A DNA stretch of 64,000 nt, taken from the NCBI GenBank assembly GCA_019914945.1, contig CM034113.1:4630850-4694849 (forward strand), given 5' to 3'. The notes under the pieces are model-generated. The model worked only from the letters and a program-made list of their open reading frames with translations, was not told where the DNA came from and searched no databases. Numbering within the stretch: position 1 is the first letter of the stretch; each line of letters opens with the position of its first letter. Below, piece by piece: positions 25,187 through 37,200 of this stretch. This DNA comes from Typha latifolia. Lineage: Eukaryota; Streptophyta; Magnoliopsida; Poales; Typhaceae. The position numbers and the translations under genes were made by a program.

Positions 25187-25962
25187 ATGTTAGCAACCTC
25201 GTCTTCTTCTTCCTCCTCCTGCGCTTCCTTCGGTTCCTTCGACGACGTCACGGTAAAGCCGGCTGCTGCTGGAACCATCAAGTTCCTGTGCAGCTACGGC
25301 GGGAAGATCCTCCCCCGTTACCCCGACGGCAAGCTCCGTTACGTCGGCGGCGACACCCGCGTCCTCGCCGTGGACCGATCCGTCTCCTTCTCAGGTAGGT
25401 CTATTCCTCCTTCCTCTTTTCCCCTTCTTTTATTTCAGGGAAACCTCTCGATAAAGGTTTGGTATTGATATCTGCTTCGATTCTTGATTCAGATCTGCAA
25501 CTGAAGCTAAAGGAATTATGCGGATGGGAGAGCGTAAACTTGCGGTGTCAATTACCGACGGAGGATCTCGACGACGCGCTAATCTCAGTCACCTCCGACG
25601 AGGATTTGGCGAATCTGATCGACGAGTACGACCTCGCGAGCCGGGATCGGGTCCGCCCGTTAAAGATCCGCGCCTTCCTCCTCCCTCCTGCATCGCCGCC
25701 GCCAAAACTCGCCAGCTCCTCCGCCGCCTCCTCCTCCTCCTCCTCGGCCAAGGGAGGGAATCTACCTTCCTACCACTTCCACCCTTCTCAAGCTCAGCCG
25801 CCCTTCGATCTCCGCTGCGTCCACCATACCTCGGTGCCGGCGAGGGTTCCAAACCGGATGGAGAAGCCTCCTAGCCACCAGCATCATCACCATCACTACT
25901 ACCAAAACCATAGCAATCCGAGGCCGTACCACTTTCTCGTCCACCATAGCGGCCATTGCTAA
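25187..25962 (+). CDS. PB1-domain protein (two exons)
   Basis: Exons 25187-25394 and 25493-25962 join to 225 residues; the 98-base intron has a GTAGGT donor and a TTGATTCAG acceptor. After a serine-rich start, residues 29 to about 132 form a PB1 (Phox/Bem1) fold: IKFLCSYGGKILPRYPDGKL with its conserved lysine, RYVGGDTRVL, and the acidic end TSDEDLANLIDEYD. PB1 domains pair with other PB1 domains through basic and acidic faces. The tail is serine-rich, then histidine-rich (residues about 198-204), with no kinase or other catalytic domain. It belongs to the small plant PB1-only group of unknown function (Arabidopsis At3g26510-like). A TATA box, a (GA)n leader and clean splice sites support a live gene. 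It is the only complete host gene in the window. Confidence 0.92.
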
Positions 25963-26025
25963 TCACTTCACCTCCCATCTCAAGTCAAAGATGAGAGATT
26001 GGGAGGAGAGGGCACGGAGTCTGAG

Positions 26026-26595
26026 GTAAAGAAATCGTTCATGGAACGGAGGAGAACAGAGGAATCTTGGTTGTATACAGAGGTGGACTGTAACATATCT
26101 CTTCTTTAATACAAGAAACAAATCACCAAAAAAAAAAACCAAAAAAGGAATTAAAAAGGGGAAAAAAAACTAGTTAGCAACTTATATTGGTTCTTCTCTT
26201 CTTGATGGATTTTCCTTTTTAATTCTTTTGATATCCTTTTTTTGGTTTGCTGCGGTTGCTTTGGGCTGCCATATGCCTCTAATTCGATTTTGCCTTCTGT
26301 TCGTTCGTCCGTCTTCTCCGTTTGCTCTTCTCCGTATTCCGTTACGATTCCATCATCTTTTTTCCGTTTGAACCTCTTCCATATTTGGTTTTACTTTTTC
26401 TTTTAAGCGCGTTGTCCGTTGTCGTTTGTGCCGACCGGTATTAGAATGCTTTTATTGCTTTGATTTCCTTCGCATTCTCATTAATTGCTAATAGCGTTTG
26501 CTTTATTGTTTCGCAGGTTATTAATGGTGACAGGAACTATCAGGAGTTCATCTTTTTGTTAGCAGGTTATTAACGGTGACAAGAACAATCAGGAG
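26026..26595 (+). other. Possible 3'-UTR intron with duplicated acceptor
   Basis: A donor-like CTGAG|GTAAAG stands at 26026, 64 bases after the PB1 stop codon. Two acceptor-like sites, TTGTTTCGCAG (ends 26516) and TTTTTGTTAGCAG (ends 26565), each start a 34-base repeat (26513-26546 and 26562-26595, four mismatches). The intron is an inference from sequence only. Confidence 0.4.
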
Positions 26596-26599
26596 AACA

Positions 26600-27594
26600 T
26601 CGCAATTAATTACTTCCATTCCTTGACAGCGAAAACCATATTAAACACAAAAGTAATATTTAAAGTATAATTAAAAAAGTAATATATCACATATGGCTTT
26701 GGGCTCCATTAAGTTTTCCTAAATTATAAAAAAATATTTTTTAACTTCTGATGCTTCTCATCTACCAACCTTTTACATAATTTAATAGAGCAACATATGT
26801 GTAGAAAATTTAGGAGCCCTTGTTATCTTTATTAAACTTTACTTGTTTCTCCACTCGAAAGTTTTCACAAGTTAATGTTTATTATGCTTAAATACTTTTA
26901 AATAAAAATTAACATGGGCTTTTAAAAATATTTCTAGCCATTTCGATACTTGTTAGAACTTGGAAAAAACCTGATTTAGCTAGCTCCAAATTCAGTCGAG
27001 GAGTCAAGTTGAAGACTGAACTGAGGGCTACTAAAATTTTAGTAAGAAAATATTATAAATGAAGAGAAGAAAAAAAAATCATACATCCAATCAACCCCTT
27101 GGATCAGTCTATTTCACATTCAAAATACACATGCATGATTCACTTTCAAATTCTTCTCTTATTAAAAATTCCAAAGTTGATGAACTACTCAGTGAAATAG
27201 ATTGCTCTGTGTTGATTATACTAAATGTGATGTGGATCAACCTTAGAAGATGGTAGACGTGTCCATTTTCCTTTAAACTCCTCCGCCACTTCAAAACAAG
27301 ATAGATGATCTCCAAGCAACAAACATCCTTCTCAACTTAGGTAGAAAGTGAGCTTCTTGCAAAAATTAGAACTCTAAATCAATTAATTTTTGATCTCCCA
27401 TGAGTTCTCTCACTTAATTAGACCTTTGACATCTTTTCATAAGTGTAGTAGAATGTTTGTGATTCATTTTAGGAGAATTCTAAAAGAAAATAACCAAGTT
27501 TGAAATAGATTTATGACAAGTCTAACAACCTCTAACATCTTTTTTTGCAGGCTGGGAACGCATCTAGCTCCGTGATGAATAAGGACACTTCGGT
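26600..27594. other. AT-rich flank up to the nested stack
   Basis: No gene recognised. A strong acceptor-like CATCTTTTTTTGCAG ends at 27550 and opens a frame that runs to the insertion point at 27599; see the findings. Confidence 0.4.
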
Positions 27595-27699
27595 ATTTTT
27601 GAAACACCCACTTCCAAAAATCATGTGTTCCTCACATGGAAAGATCCACGTGACTCTCACATGACCTATCAATGTTATAATCTCATAAAAATTAGATTA

Positions 27700-28217
27700 G
27701 ATTACGAACCAGATTTGGACCGATCCGGACGTAAGAAAATTATGAAGCCTGATGAGTTAGAGTTCTAATGGCTCTTGTTTCACCTAAATCGGAGGTCAGA
27801 ATGAAAAGTTAAAAATAAAATAGTAGAGATAAGTCAAAGATGGTAGAATGGTAAATATCCGACATTGTGGTAGTCGTCGAAGGGTGGCCGTATTGTAGGG
27901 TGGCTGCAGAAGGTAGGAGGTGGCTAGGGTTTGGAAGGTTGGGATGTTTCTATAGCTATAATCTAATCCTAGAAAGATAAAGCGATCTAACGACAAGATA
28001 AAAGATAAGGATGAAAATAATAATTGGCTAAATTCAGATTTTTTCCAATGATCAATGATAATTATCAACACATGTCTACCCCTATTTATAGGAGTAAAAT
28101 TTCTAGAGGATCAAATCCACATGTAGATTATTCTATTTATTTGAAATTTAAAATAATAAGATAAAGCTAAGTAACTAACTAGACACTCAACTTAACCCAT
28201 GTGGTCGGATTGTAACA
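27700..28217 (-). repeat. 3' LTR of gypsy A (518 bp)
   Basis: Pairs with 42282-42841 in the same orientation (TGTTAC...GGTTC-TAA), with an internal length difference near 27870. A TATA-like CCTATAAATAGG is at about 28080-28092 on the minus strand. Confidence 0.85.
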
Positions 28218-28690
28218 ATCTACCACGCTTTCGACAACTTGTCCTCAAGGTGACTAGTTTCTCACGTCCTTGTACTCATATAACTTGTCGTGCCAATCGG
28301 TGGATTCGGGTTTGTCTTCCTAGAGTTCGCCTAGGAACATGACATGGGCTGGCTGGCGCTTGCATTTATGGCTGGAGGTAAATCGGTCATCACAGTAAAA
28401 ATACAAGCCTTTTTTTCAGTGCTCTTCCAAGTAGTTGGGTACAAAATAGAGCGTGATCATCTGTCGGTTAGGCTGAGCCATTGGTGCAGGTTGAGTCGAG
28501 GCAGATGCCGTCTCTAGTGGGCTATGGGCTTGGGCCATCTCTTTTTTCCTCCTTGCGGATCTGGTTTAGCTGATCGAACTTGGACTCCATTAGAACAGCT
28601 AAGGAGGAGGCCTCGTCAGAAGTACTAGGCCTTAAAGCCTTGACCTTAGCCTGAATGTTAGGCTTGATAATACGTTTAGTTAGGATCTTT
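28218..28690 (-). pseudogene. Gypsy A gag C-terminus joined to the 3' coding end
   Basis: Read from 28690 downward: KPNIQAKVKALRPSTSDEAS, a typical end of the gag capsid region; LMESKFDQLNQIRKEEK; then a zinc-knuckle-like FYCDDRFTSSHKCKR near 28400-28350 with first Cys, second Cys replaced, His and Cys. Close behind is CTTGAGGACAAGTTGTC (28247-28231), which resembles the very end of chromovirus pol (LEDKL) and touches the LTR. All of pol is missing between them. Confidence 0.65.
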
Positions 28691-28714
28691 TCTTACTGCA
28701 TTAGTTGTTTATTT

Positions 28715-28935
28715 TTATTAAAATAAATTCTTGTAAGTCGCGTTCGAACACAAGTAGGGTCGCATTCAAACGCCCTTACAAACGCCTACATCAGGTTCAC
28801 AAATACAGAGAACGCATATTGTGCGTTCGAATGCGGTTGGGCAAGTTCGAACGCCCGCATTTGAACGCCTCTATCACGTTCGCACATACAGAGAACGTCG
28901 ATTGTGCGTTCGAACACGATCGGTGGGAATCCTCT
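28715..28935 (+). repeat. Fragment with TTCGAAC-rich SIRE-LTR-like repeats
   Basis: Contains CGTTCGAACAC, GCGTTCGAATGC, AAGTTCGAACGC and GCGTTCGAACAC spaced by CACA-ATACAGAGAACG, the same alternation as in the SIRE LTR array at 44003-44214. No LTR end was identified. Confidence 0.55.
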
Positions 28936-28939
28936 AGAA

Positions 28940-30640
28940 TTATGGTTACTTATTATTTTAGGACAAAGGAAGACCCAATCCACGATGACCCTAATCGTGA
29001 GGCCGATTCCTTTAGAGCGACCACGGCTGGACCGAGTGAACCAACGTCCATGAGTGTGAATGTGGGTTTGGTGGATGGATTTAAGGGCATGTTCCGAACA
29101 TTGCCGCATAGAGTTGATGCAATTCAAAAGGATCACAATGATTTCAAGGAATATTCATAAACCGATTAGATTCGTCATCTCCTCGACGACAATCGGAGTT
29201 TCAAGAAGGACCAGCGGTGGGACCTCATCGAACCGATACCCCACAGGCCCAGGTGCGTCATGTGAGTGTTAATGATCCCCTCTTACCTATGCCTACACAT
29301 CATCCCCCACCTCTGTTACAAAACCCAAGACCGGCGGTGGTGGAACCCGAGAGATGTATGGTACCGGTGCGCTTTGCCGATGAGGAAGATTGGCACTTTG
29401 AGGAGTAGGTTGATGGAGATGGTGATGGACGTGCTCGAGGATTTAGAGAAGGTGATACAAAGGTTTATGTAACACCTGTGTTAAAAAAAAAATAGCGCAT
29501 GCATTCTAACCGCAGCGCATGTATGGGCGATAAAACCGCTAGATGACTAGTACCCCTCGATTTTATGATGCTTTGTGAGATATGTCATTGTGACTCAATT
29601 TTTGTGGATTTCTATATAAATTGAGCTATAATGATGAAAGTTATTAAAATACATAATGTACACTTTTCGTGACATATTATAGGTTTGCATTTCTATTTAT
29701 CACGCAATACAATATTCTTAGATTACTATTAGATTTTACTTGCTGGGCCCCGTTCTCACTGCCATTTTGGTAGAAATATTTCAGAGCTTATTATGGAGGA
29801 TGCGGAAATCGAGGAGTAGCAGATTCATTCTCCTATTTTAGTATTATTTATTCTATTATTTCTAGTTGGTCTTGGCCCCTGCGAGGGTATTTATGTTTTA
29901 AAATTAGTGTTGGACTTGTATTCCTAGAGGCTTGTTGAGGCCTGTGATATTGTAACTTTTGATTATTTATTGGATTATTACAATATTTCTAGACTTATTC
30001 AGATATTTTGTGAGATTATTTCACTGATAGGTAACGTGAGAATTACGTGAAAATTCTCCACGTGAGGAACACGTGATTTTTGGAAGTGGGTGTTTTAGTT
30101 TAGACCTGAACCAAGGATCTTTCGCGAATCCGACAATGCTATTCGAGGGAGAACTGCACGCTTGGACTTTTCAAAATTCAAAGGCAGTGATCCAACGGAT
30201 TGTGTGTTTCAAGTTGAACAATATTTTGATTGTCAAGGTACAACAGAAGATGCAAAGGTCCAGATAACAAGCTTTTACCTCCAAGGAACGACATTGCATT
30301 GATATAGATCGGTTATGCGTGGTGGAGGATTTACCGGATAGGCTAATTTTTGTAGGAGGATTACACGCAGATTTGAGACATTAAGCAAGATGGTTCAGAG
30401 GACGACCGTATTGGAGTACCAAGCTAAGTTTGAAAGAGTTAGTAGTCGTTGTGAGCCACCTTGGCCCGAACCGACATTGATGAGCACATTTATTTTAGGG
30501 CTTCGGGAGGAGATATAAGCGGATGTTTGTTCTATTTGTCCTACTACTCTTGAGGAGGCCTTTGAGAAGCCGTGAGGATAGAGCAAAAGCATAAGGCTTT
30601 AAAGATGACAACAAAAACTAATTAGGACAACCGAGATGGG
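28940..30640 (+). pseudogene. Gypsy C gag, interrupted by a solo LTR
   Basis: Frames from 28940 to 29467 (GLVDGFKGMFRTLPHRVDAI, FREGDTKV) resume after the solo LTR as RPEPRIFRESDNAIRGRT (from about 30103) and then the Ty3/gypsy capsid signature LDFSKFKGSDPTDCVFQVEQYF, ITSFYLQGTTLH and YQAKFERVSSRC, with several frameshifts and stops. It would have been the capsid protein of a chromovirus-like element. Not translatable as it stands. Confidence 0.75.
29468..30097 (+). mobile_element. Solo LTR-B copy (630 bp) inside gypsy C gag
   Basis: TGTAACACC to GGGTGTTTTA with target duplication GTTTA at 29463-29467 and 30098-30102. Removing it restores the gag reading context. It is shorter than the split LTR-B copy, lacking about 1 kb of its middle. 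Confidence 0.9.
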
Positions 30641-30759
30641 CAGTTTGCACTTAGAACGCTAGTTTGAAATTCTATAGGTTCAAAGACAGCGACTACGAGT
30701 ACTAGACTATGACCACCTTTGAGACCTTCTTTCGATATTAGAGGAGGCACAAGACCCCC

Positions 30760-33505
30760 CGTTTGAACTCTCAAACCTGCCCAGGTAGTCATCGATGTTC
30801 CAAATCGATCGGGAGTGTGATGCTCATCGATGGTCTCGAGGAGGATGATGAGGTAGTTGATGATGGGGCATATCCAGAGGAGGTCCATGAGGAGGCTGTT
30901 GAGGAGGGCGTGGAGAAAGATATCCAAGCTGAAATATCGATGCATACATATTCGGATACTTCCGCATCGAGGACGTTATGGGTAGACAGACTCGTTGGAA
31001 AGCATTGTGTGCACATCCTCATCGATTTGAGGAGTACACACCACTTTCTAGACGAGAGGTTAGTGAAAAGATTGGGTTTGGATGCTAAATCAATCACAGG
31101 ATTTGACGTGTCTATTGGAGACGACACGAAGCTTAAGGCGGAGAGCTTGTGTCACCGGGTCGGTGTATGGGTGCAAGGATATGATATCATTGTGGACTTG
31201 TATTCGTTGGCGCTATGAGGAGTGGACATTGTCCTTGGCACTCAGTGGTTACCAAGTTTGGGATCCATCACATTTGATTCTCGGAGCATGTGGATGAAAT
31301 TTAAATAAGGAAACAAAGATGTGCGGCTTGATGGCGTTCAGTCTTTGCCGATTCGTGCGATGTAGCCTATGGTGGGGCTGCCTTATGCGTATGATTTGGC
31401 CTATCTTCTTCAGTTAGGACTAGCAGGAGATGAGCCTCAAACGAGTTCAGGTACTATTATTGAATTATCTAATTTATTAGATAACTTTTCTGGACTGTTT
31501 GAGGAGCCATAGGAGTTGCCACTAAGGCGAACAGCGGACCATCGCATAGAGATTGTACCTAGGGCTGTACTAGCAAACGTGAGGCTATATCGGTATCCAC
31601 TATCGGGCACTAAATGCTATTACAATCAAGGACTGATATCCCATTCCGGTTATAGAGGAGTTGCTGGATGAGCTTGCAGGGGTGACTATATTTAGTAAGC
31701 TTGACTTGAGGGCTGGGTATCATCAAATTAGAGTTCACCCGGTGGATGTGCACAAAACTGCATTTTAGATTCCAAACGGGCATTATGAGTTCCGGGTGAT
31801 GCCTTTTGGTCTCACCAATGCTCCAGCTATCTTTCAAGGCCTCATGAATGATATATTTCGGCCTCTCTTGCGAATGTATATCTTGGTATTCTTTGACAAT
31901 ATTTTAGTGTATAGTAGGACTAAATTGGAACATTGACGGCATTTGGAGGACGTGCTAAATTTGTTGAAGAAAAACTAATTGAAGATCAAGATGTCCAAGT
32001 GCCTATGGGGAGTACCACAAGTGGAGTATTTATGCCACATCTTTTCACCGGATGGTGTAGCGGCGGATCCTCAAAAGGTTGCATGCATAACCGCTTGGCC
32101 TATTCCTACTACTACCACCAGATTGAGAAGATTTTTGGAGCTGATCGGATACTATCGTTGTTTCAGGATATGGCAAGATCGCTGATCCTCTCACTTATTT
32201 GTTAAAGAAGGACTCTTTTAGATGGATGGATGAAGCCACTACAGTTTTTGAAAAACTAAAAACAGCAATGACAACGGCGCCCATTCTAGCTTTACCGGAC
32301 TTCACTAAAGAGTTCATTGTAGAATGTGATGTATCGGGAGTTGGCATAGGAGCTGTACTAATACAAGGAGGATGTTCCATTGCCTATCTTAGCAAAGCTT
32401 TCTCACAAAATTCTCGGCAATTATCGACTTATGAGAGAGAGATGTTGGCAATTCTATATGTGGTGACAAAGTGAATGCCTTATTTGATCGATAGACAATT
32501 TATTATATGAACCGATCAAAGGAGTCTTCCATACTTTATGGGACAGCGTATACACACTCCGGCACAGCAGAGATGGGTCACAAAATTTTTGGGGTATGAT
32601 TATGAAATACAATACAAGAAGGGAACGGAAAATAGGGCGGCGGATGCACTATCGCGCCAACTCGATACTGCCTTGCTTACAACCTATTCTTCTCCTACCT
32701 TTCCCTTCCTTGACGACCTGAGGTATGCATGTACATCTGACCTAGATGTTTTGAGGTTATTGTAGGAGGTGATGGATGATCCAGAGCGCCATCTAGAGTT
32801 GGAGAATCGAGGTGGTTAGCTGCTGGACCGCGGATGCATTTGGGTGCCCGCAAATCATGGATTGCGGTAGAAATTATTAGAGCACTTACACCAAACTCTA
32901 GAGGCTGGTCATGAGGGTGTCTTGAGGATTTATAGGAGGATATCTTAGAGTTGCACGTGGCCAGGATTGAGGTGGGATGTGAAGAATTTTGTCCGTGCTT
33001 GCGACATCTGTCAAAGGACTAAAGCAACCACATTGAAACCGGCCAGATTACTTCAGCTTTTACTTATACCAGATCATGTTTGGGAAGACATTTCTATGGA
33101 TTTCATAGAGGGTCTTCCACTGATACGTGGTTATTCTATTATCTTTGTGGTATTTGATAGATTGAGCAAGTATGTGCACTTTTCGGCATTGTCACATCCG
33201 TTTTCAGCCAAGTCGGTGGCTGAAATTTTTGTGAGAGATATTGCTCAATTACATGGCATGCCACACACGATTGTCTCGGATCATGATCGTATATTTATGA
33301 GCGACTTTTGGACGGAGTTTTTTAGATTGAAATTTAGTTTGGCCTACCATCCACAGACGGACGACCAAACCAAGGTGGTCAATTGAGGCACTGAGCAGTA
33401 CTTGAGGTACTTTGTTTGAGAGATGTCGAGACCATGGTTGGAGTTCGTACCATGGGCGGAGTGGTCTTACAACACCACCTACCACAGCAGCATTAGCATG
33501 ACCAC
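30760..33505 (+). pseudogene. Gypsy C pol: protease, RT, RNase H, integrase remnants
   Basis: Protease near 31010-31060 reads HILIDLRSTHHFLDE, with the catalytic DSG triad changed to DLR. RT follows at 31500-32200: about 30 codons are lost between LYRYP and [24 protein letters not shown] is intact, and the active-site box is FFDN instead of FFDD (about 31890). RNase H at 32200-32760 has ECDVSGVGIGAVL and AADALSRQ. Integrase at 32880-33505 has the H-H-C-C zinc pattern (CDICQRTK), SMDFIEGLP and VSDHDRIF, but the third acidic residue is lysine (DDQTKVVN). It breaks off after YNTTYHSSI where the LARD element begins. Numerous stops and frameshifts. Confidence 0.88.
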
Positions 33506-33510
33506 TATGC

Positions 33511-33964
33511 ACAGGCAGCTGGTGGCTAGCCAGCAGCCGACCTCTCGCGGGCGGCTCGGCTCCGACAGGCCTGAGCCCAAAGTAAGAAAAAGAGAAAGAG
33601 AGAGAGAGAGAAGAAGAGAGAGAAGGAGAAAGAACTCACTGGCGCTTGTGGAGGTGGCGGCGGCAGTGATAGGTCGGCCTCGGCAAGAGAGAGAGAGAGG
33701 GAGATAGAGAGAGAGGATTGAGAGAGAGAGAGAGAGCGAGAGAAAGAGATATTTAGAGGGAGAGAGATAGGCGGTGGGGGGGGGGGGTTTGGCGGTGGCT
33801 GTGGTGGCGCTGGGGCCCGCCGCGGCCAACTGGCCGCAGTCGGATGGCTGCGGCCACGCTAGGGGGTACGTGGCACCCCCACGCTATGCCCAGCTACATG
33901 GGCACGAGGCCGGCCACAGTCCGTGCAAAACTTTAATTTTTTTTTTTAAGGATAGGTTGTTACA
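33511..33964 (-). repeat. 3' LTR of the LARD element, truncated
   Basis: Begins TGTAACAACCTATCC at 33964 and covers the first 454 bases of the LTR, including the C-rich run and (TC)n tracts, then stops at the junction with gypsy C integrase. Confidence 0.8.
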
Positions 33965-36900
33965 TTTTCCTTCCCCCCTTACAAAAATTTCGACCCCGAA
34001 ATTTATATCATGCTGGTATTGTAAGATAATCCACATTTCTAGTTCCAATACCTTCTAATCAAATCGACAACCGTGCAATCTCACTTTTTTTTCAAATTTA
34101 TAACTTATACCACCACAAATAACTCCCTTACAAAATTAAAATTTCTAGATCAAAGTCAGTCAGGTAATCATACATTATCTATAAATATCAATAATACCAC
34201 TAGTATGCAAGAAAGCGTATATTCATTCGACAATATAAAAAGTGTTGTCATCTATTAATTGAATCATAATCTACTCCAAAATACCTCAAGCTGTCCAAAT
34301 TTATTACTTTTCCTGCTAAATACAACAATACAACATCGTAAAGCCATAATCACCTATGATAATACGATACAACTTATTTAAGTAAATTATCTCCAATCTA
34401 CTCAAAGTATACTCTGATCCCAAACATACTCGATGGATTATCCCTCAATACTATCACTAATACCAAGTAGAACAATAAATACAAGTTATCTCCAGAACAT
34501 TCAAAATGCTTAACTCATGCTTCTCTTTCTAGACAAATACTGTCACTTATCTAAACATACTCAGCATCATTCAAAATTCTCAAATAATTTAGGCGATAGC
34601 ACAAAGTCACTTATTTAAAATGCACTGCTCATATGCTTAAACCATTATACAAATTACTAGATAAATCAATATAAGAGATCACACCTATCCATATAAGACT
34701 ACAATATCAATGTGTATTCATAAACATTCTTAAAAATAACAAGCATTGCATCAAATCCAACCTATCAATGTAAATCCTAATGCAACCTCATTCGAAATTT
34801 ATATCCTCGCCTGATTCTCAACATTATCTTCCTTCTTAATCTGCAATATCTAAAAGGTTAAATTCAAACTATCTCAAGAAACATACATGATAAAATTTAT
34901 AATGATCTTTCTATCAATCACTTCTGTATCTAAACTATTCATTCCCCGATTCCTATAATTCTAATTTGATCATTATATATTTAATTACTATCACTACTAA
35001 TATATCCCCCAAAATATCACTTAATGATATTGATATTCAAATCCAAAGACTATCTACTGAGTTCTACTAAGTAATCCAATAATCTCTTCAATATCTTGAC
35101 AGATATAATATTCAGTTCATAATATTAATCGATTGCCATACAAATATTTACTAATCCATCATACTTGATCTTTAAGAATATATAACCACATCTTAGACAA
35201 ATCCACAAAATCATTGTACATGAACTAAAGCTACTAAGATTAATCTCCCGAATTGGTAATGCTATTATGATCTACTAATAAAATAACTGACACTAACTAC
35301 TTCATGTAGATTAGAAGACATCTAAAAATATAAATTACAACCTTACTAGTATATCTTTCATTTTACTTTAGATCAACTCACAATCTTAACTTTACTATTC
35401 ATTAAAAGATCAAATTTTGACAAACTATAATGGAACCGATCATGGAATCATTATATCCTAATCAAATATCTTTATCTTAAGACTTAAATGTAAACATGTA
35501 AGTCTTTATAATTATTAAGATCAATCTCATCATTCTAAAAGGCTCGCTCAATAATCTCTAGCAATAATCGAACATGTAAGCCAACGGTTAAACAAATGCT
35601 AACATAATCATTTTCTTATACATCATTATCTGTTAATCATCTAGTAGTATAATAAACATCCATCGATACCCTGAACATGATTCGTTCTATGAAGCAATTA
35701 GTTCAATTTCCAAATCATCTATCAGTCATAATAAATAATCATATCTGCCATATACTCTACATATAATTCAATCCAAATACCTCTCTTGTTGTATCATCAC
35801 GACAATATCATAACACTCAATTTAATATCCATGTCAAAAAAATTCTCATCTCTCATTTCTAATAACTAAATCATTTAAACCTAGTAATTCCTCCAAGTTT
35901 CAACTTAATATTCTATTACATATACTCCTCCGAACAAAGTCCACCACATATACTAAATAATTTAGTCTTATAGTACTATTCAAAATTATTCTACAGCATC
36001 ATCAGTACCACATAATACTCGTAATGAAATATAAATCCACATATTTTCGACTCAAATCCAATACTATAAAAAACACACAATCAACATGCTGTTGCCGGAC
36101 ACGTCGTGCCCACCTTCTAAATCGATGTCAAAATAAATCGGTAAAATATTTTTTACTGTCATACAAGGTATATCAATAATGCTACCATCTTAGTAAATTA
36201 CTATCACCCTATATAGTATATCTCATTCTCATTCTTATCCCCTCTATCTAATCATATTCACATAATGAGTAATTTCTAAATTAAACCTACTTTCATTTCA
36301 TCCAGAAATATATATATTAAGTCTCAGCTACTGAAATCATTTATAATCTAATAACTGTATCCATGACATATTTCCTATGCTCATTACCCTATTTGGTAAT
36401 TATCAACTTAAAGATTTAAACAAGACGTTAATCCTCTAGTATTATTGTTAGATACACATATCCCTACTAAATCACCTATCTTATCGATACAATCAAAATT
36501 TCATACCTACTAACACAAGTATCTTGCAAACATAATTTATCATACTAGTCATCCGAAAATTCTTTTCTATATACAATCTACAATTATCTATATCATAACA
36601 CATAATTTCTTTTGCGCTATACAAAATCATCATATGTCTTACTCATCGATCCACAATCCATAATTATAACCCTCTTAAAAATCAGAATAGTCTCTCTATG
36701 CCTATATCTCTTTACATTAATCTCCTAATATCAAATATATCCATAAAAGCTTAACAATCCAAAAATATGCTATATCTACTCAGAATAACCTCAAATCTAC
36801 TAATAATAATCATTTTCCACAAAATACATATTTCCACATATTTACAAATTTCTATACTTTATCACAACATATGAACAAGTCTATATATCTAATATTATGC

Positions 36901-37200
36901 TCCACAGCCTATAACACCTCAATATCAATAACATCAATGCATGATTTAGTTATATCTCTTCTTATTCATTAGTCGCTCAGATAAATTCTCAATATACTAA
37001 TATCACAAATTATTTCTATCAATATCGTCAAGTATCAAAACTTAATAATCTCAACTTCACCAACTAGATCTCTATCTCAACCAATTAGTATCAAACTCAT
37101 CGAGATTGACTACTAGGGTAACGCTAAAATAAACCGACAACTACTATACTTGATGTTTTGCCAGATCATCCTTGAACCTAAGCTCTGATACCACCTGAAT
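33965..37200 (-). mobile_element. LARD internal domain
   Basis: AT-rich, no open frame above about 60 codons on either strand. 33965-36391 matches the complement of 1-2335. Confidence 0.8.
37182..37193 (-). other. Primer binding site, initiator tRNA-Met
   Basis: On the minus strand TGGTATCAGAGC, a 12/12 match to the common plant site, seven bases after the LTR end. Confidence 0.9.

Noticed and set aside
25518..25956. Overlapping frames opposite and out of phase with PB1 exon 2
   Set aside because: Shadows of GC-rich coding sequence; only the PB1 frame has domain similarity and splice logic.
28705..29160. 151-codon frame as a host gene
   Set aside because: Its first half is SIRE-LTR-like repeat and its second half is gypsy C gag.
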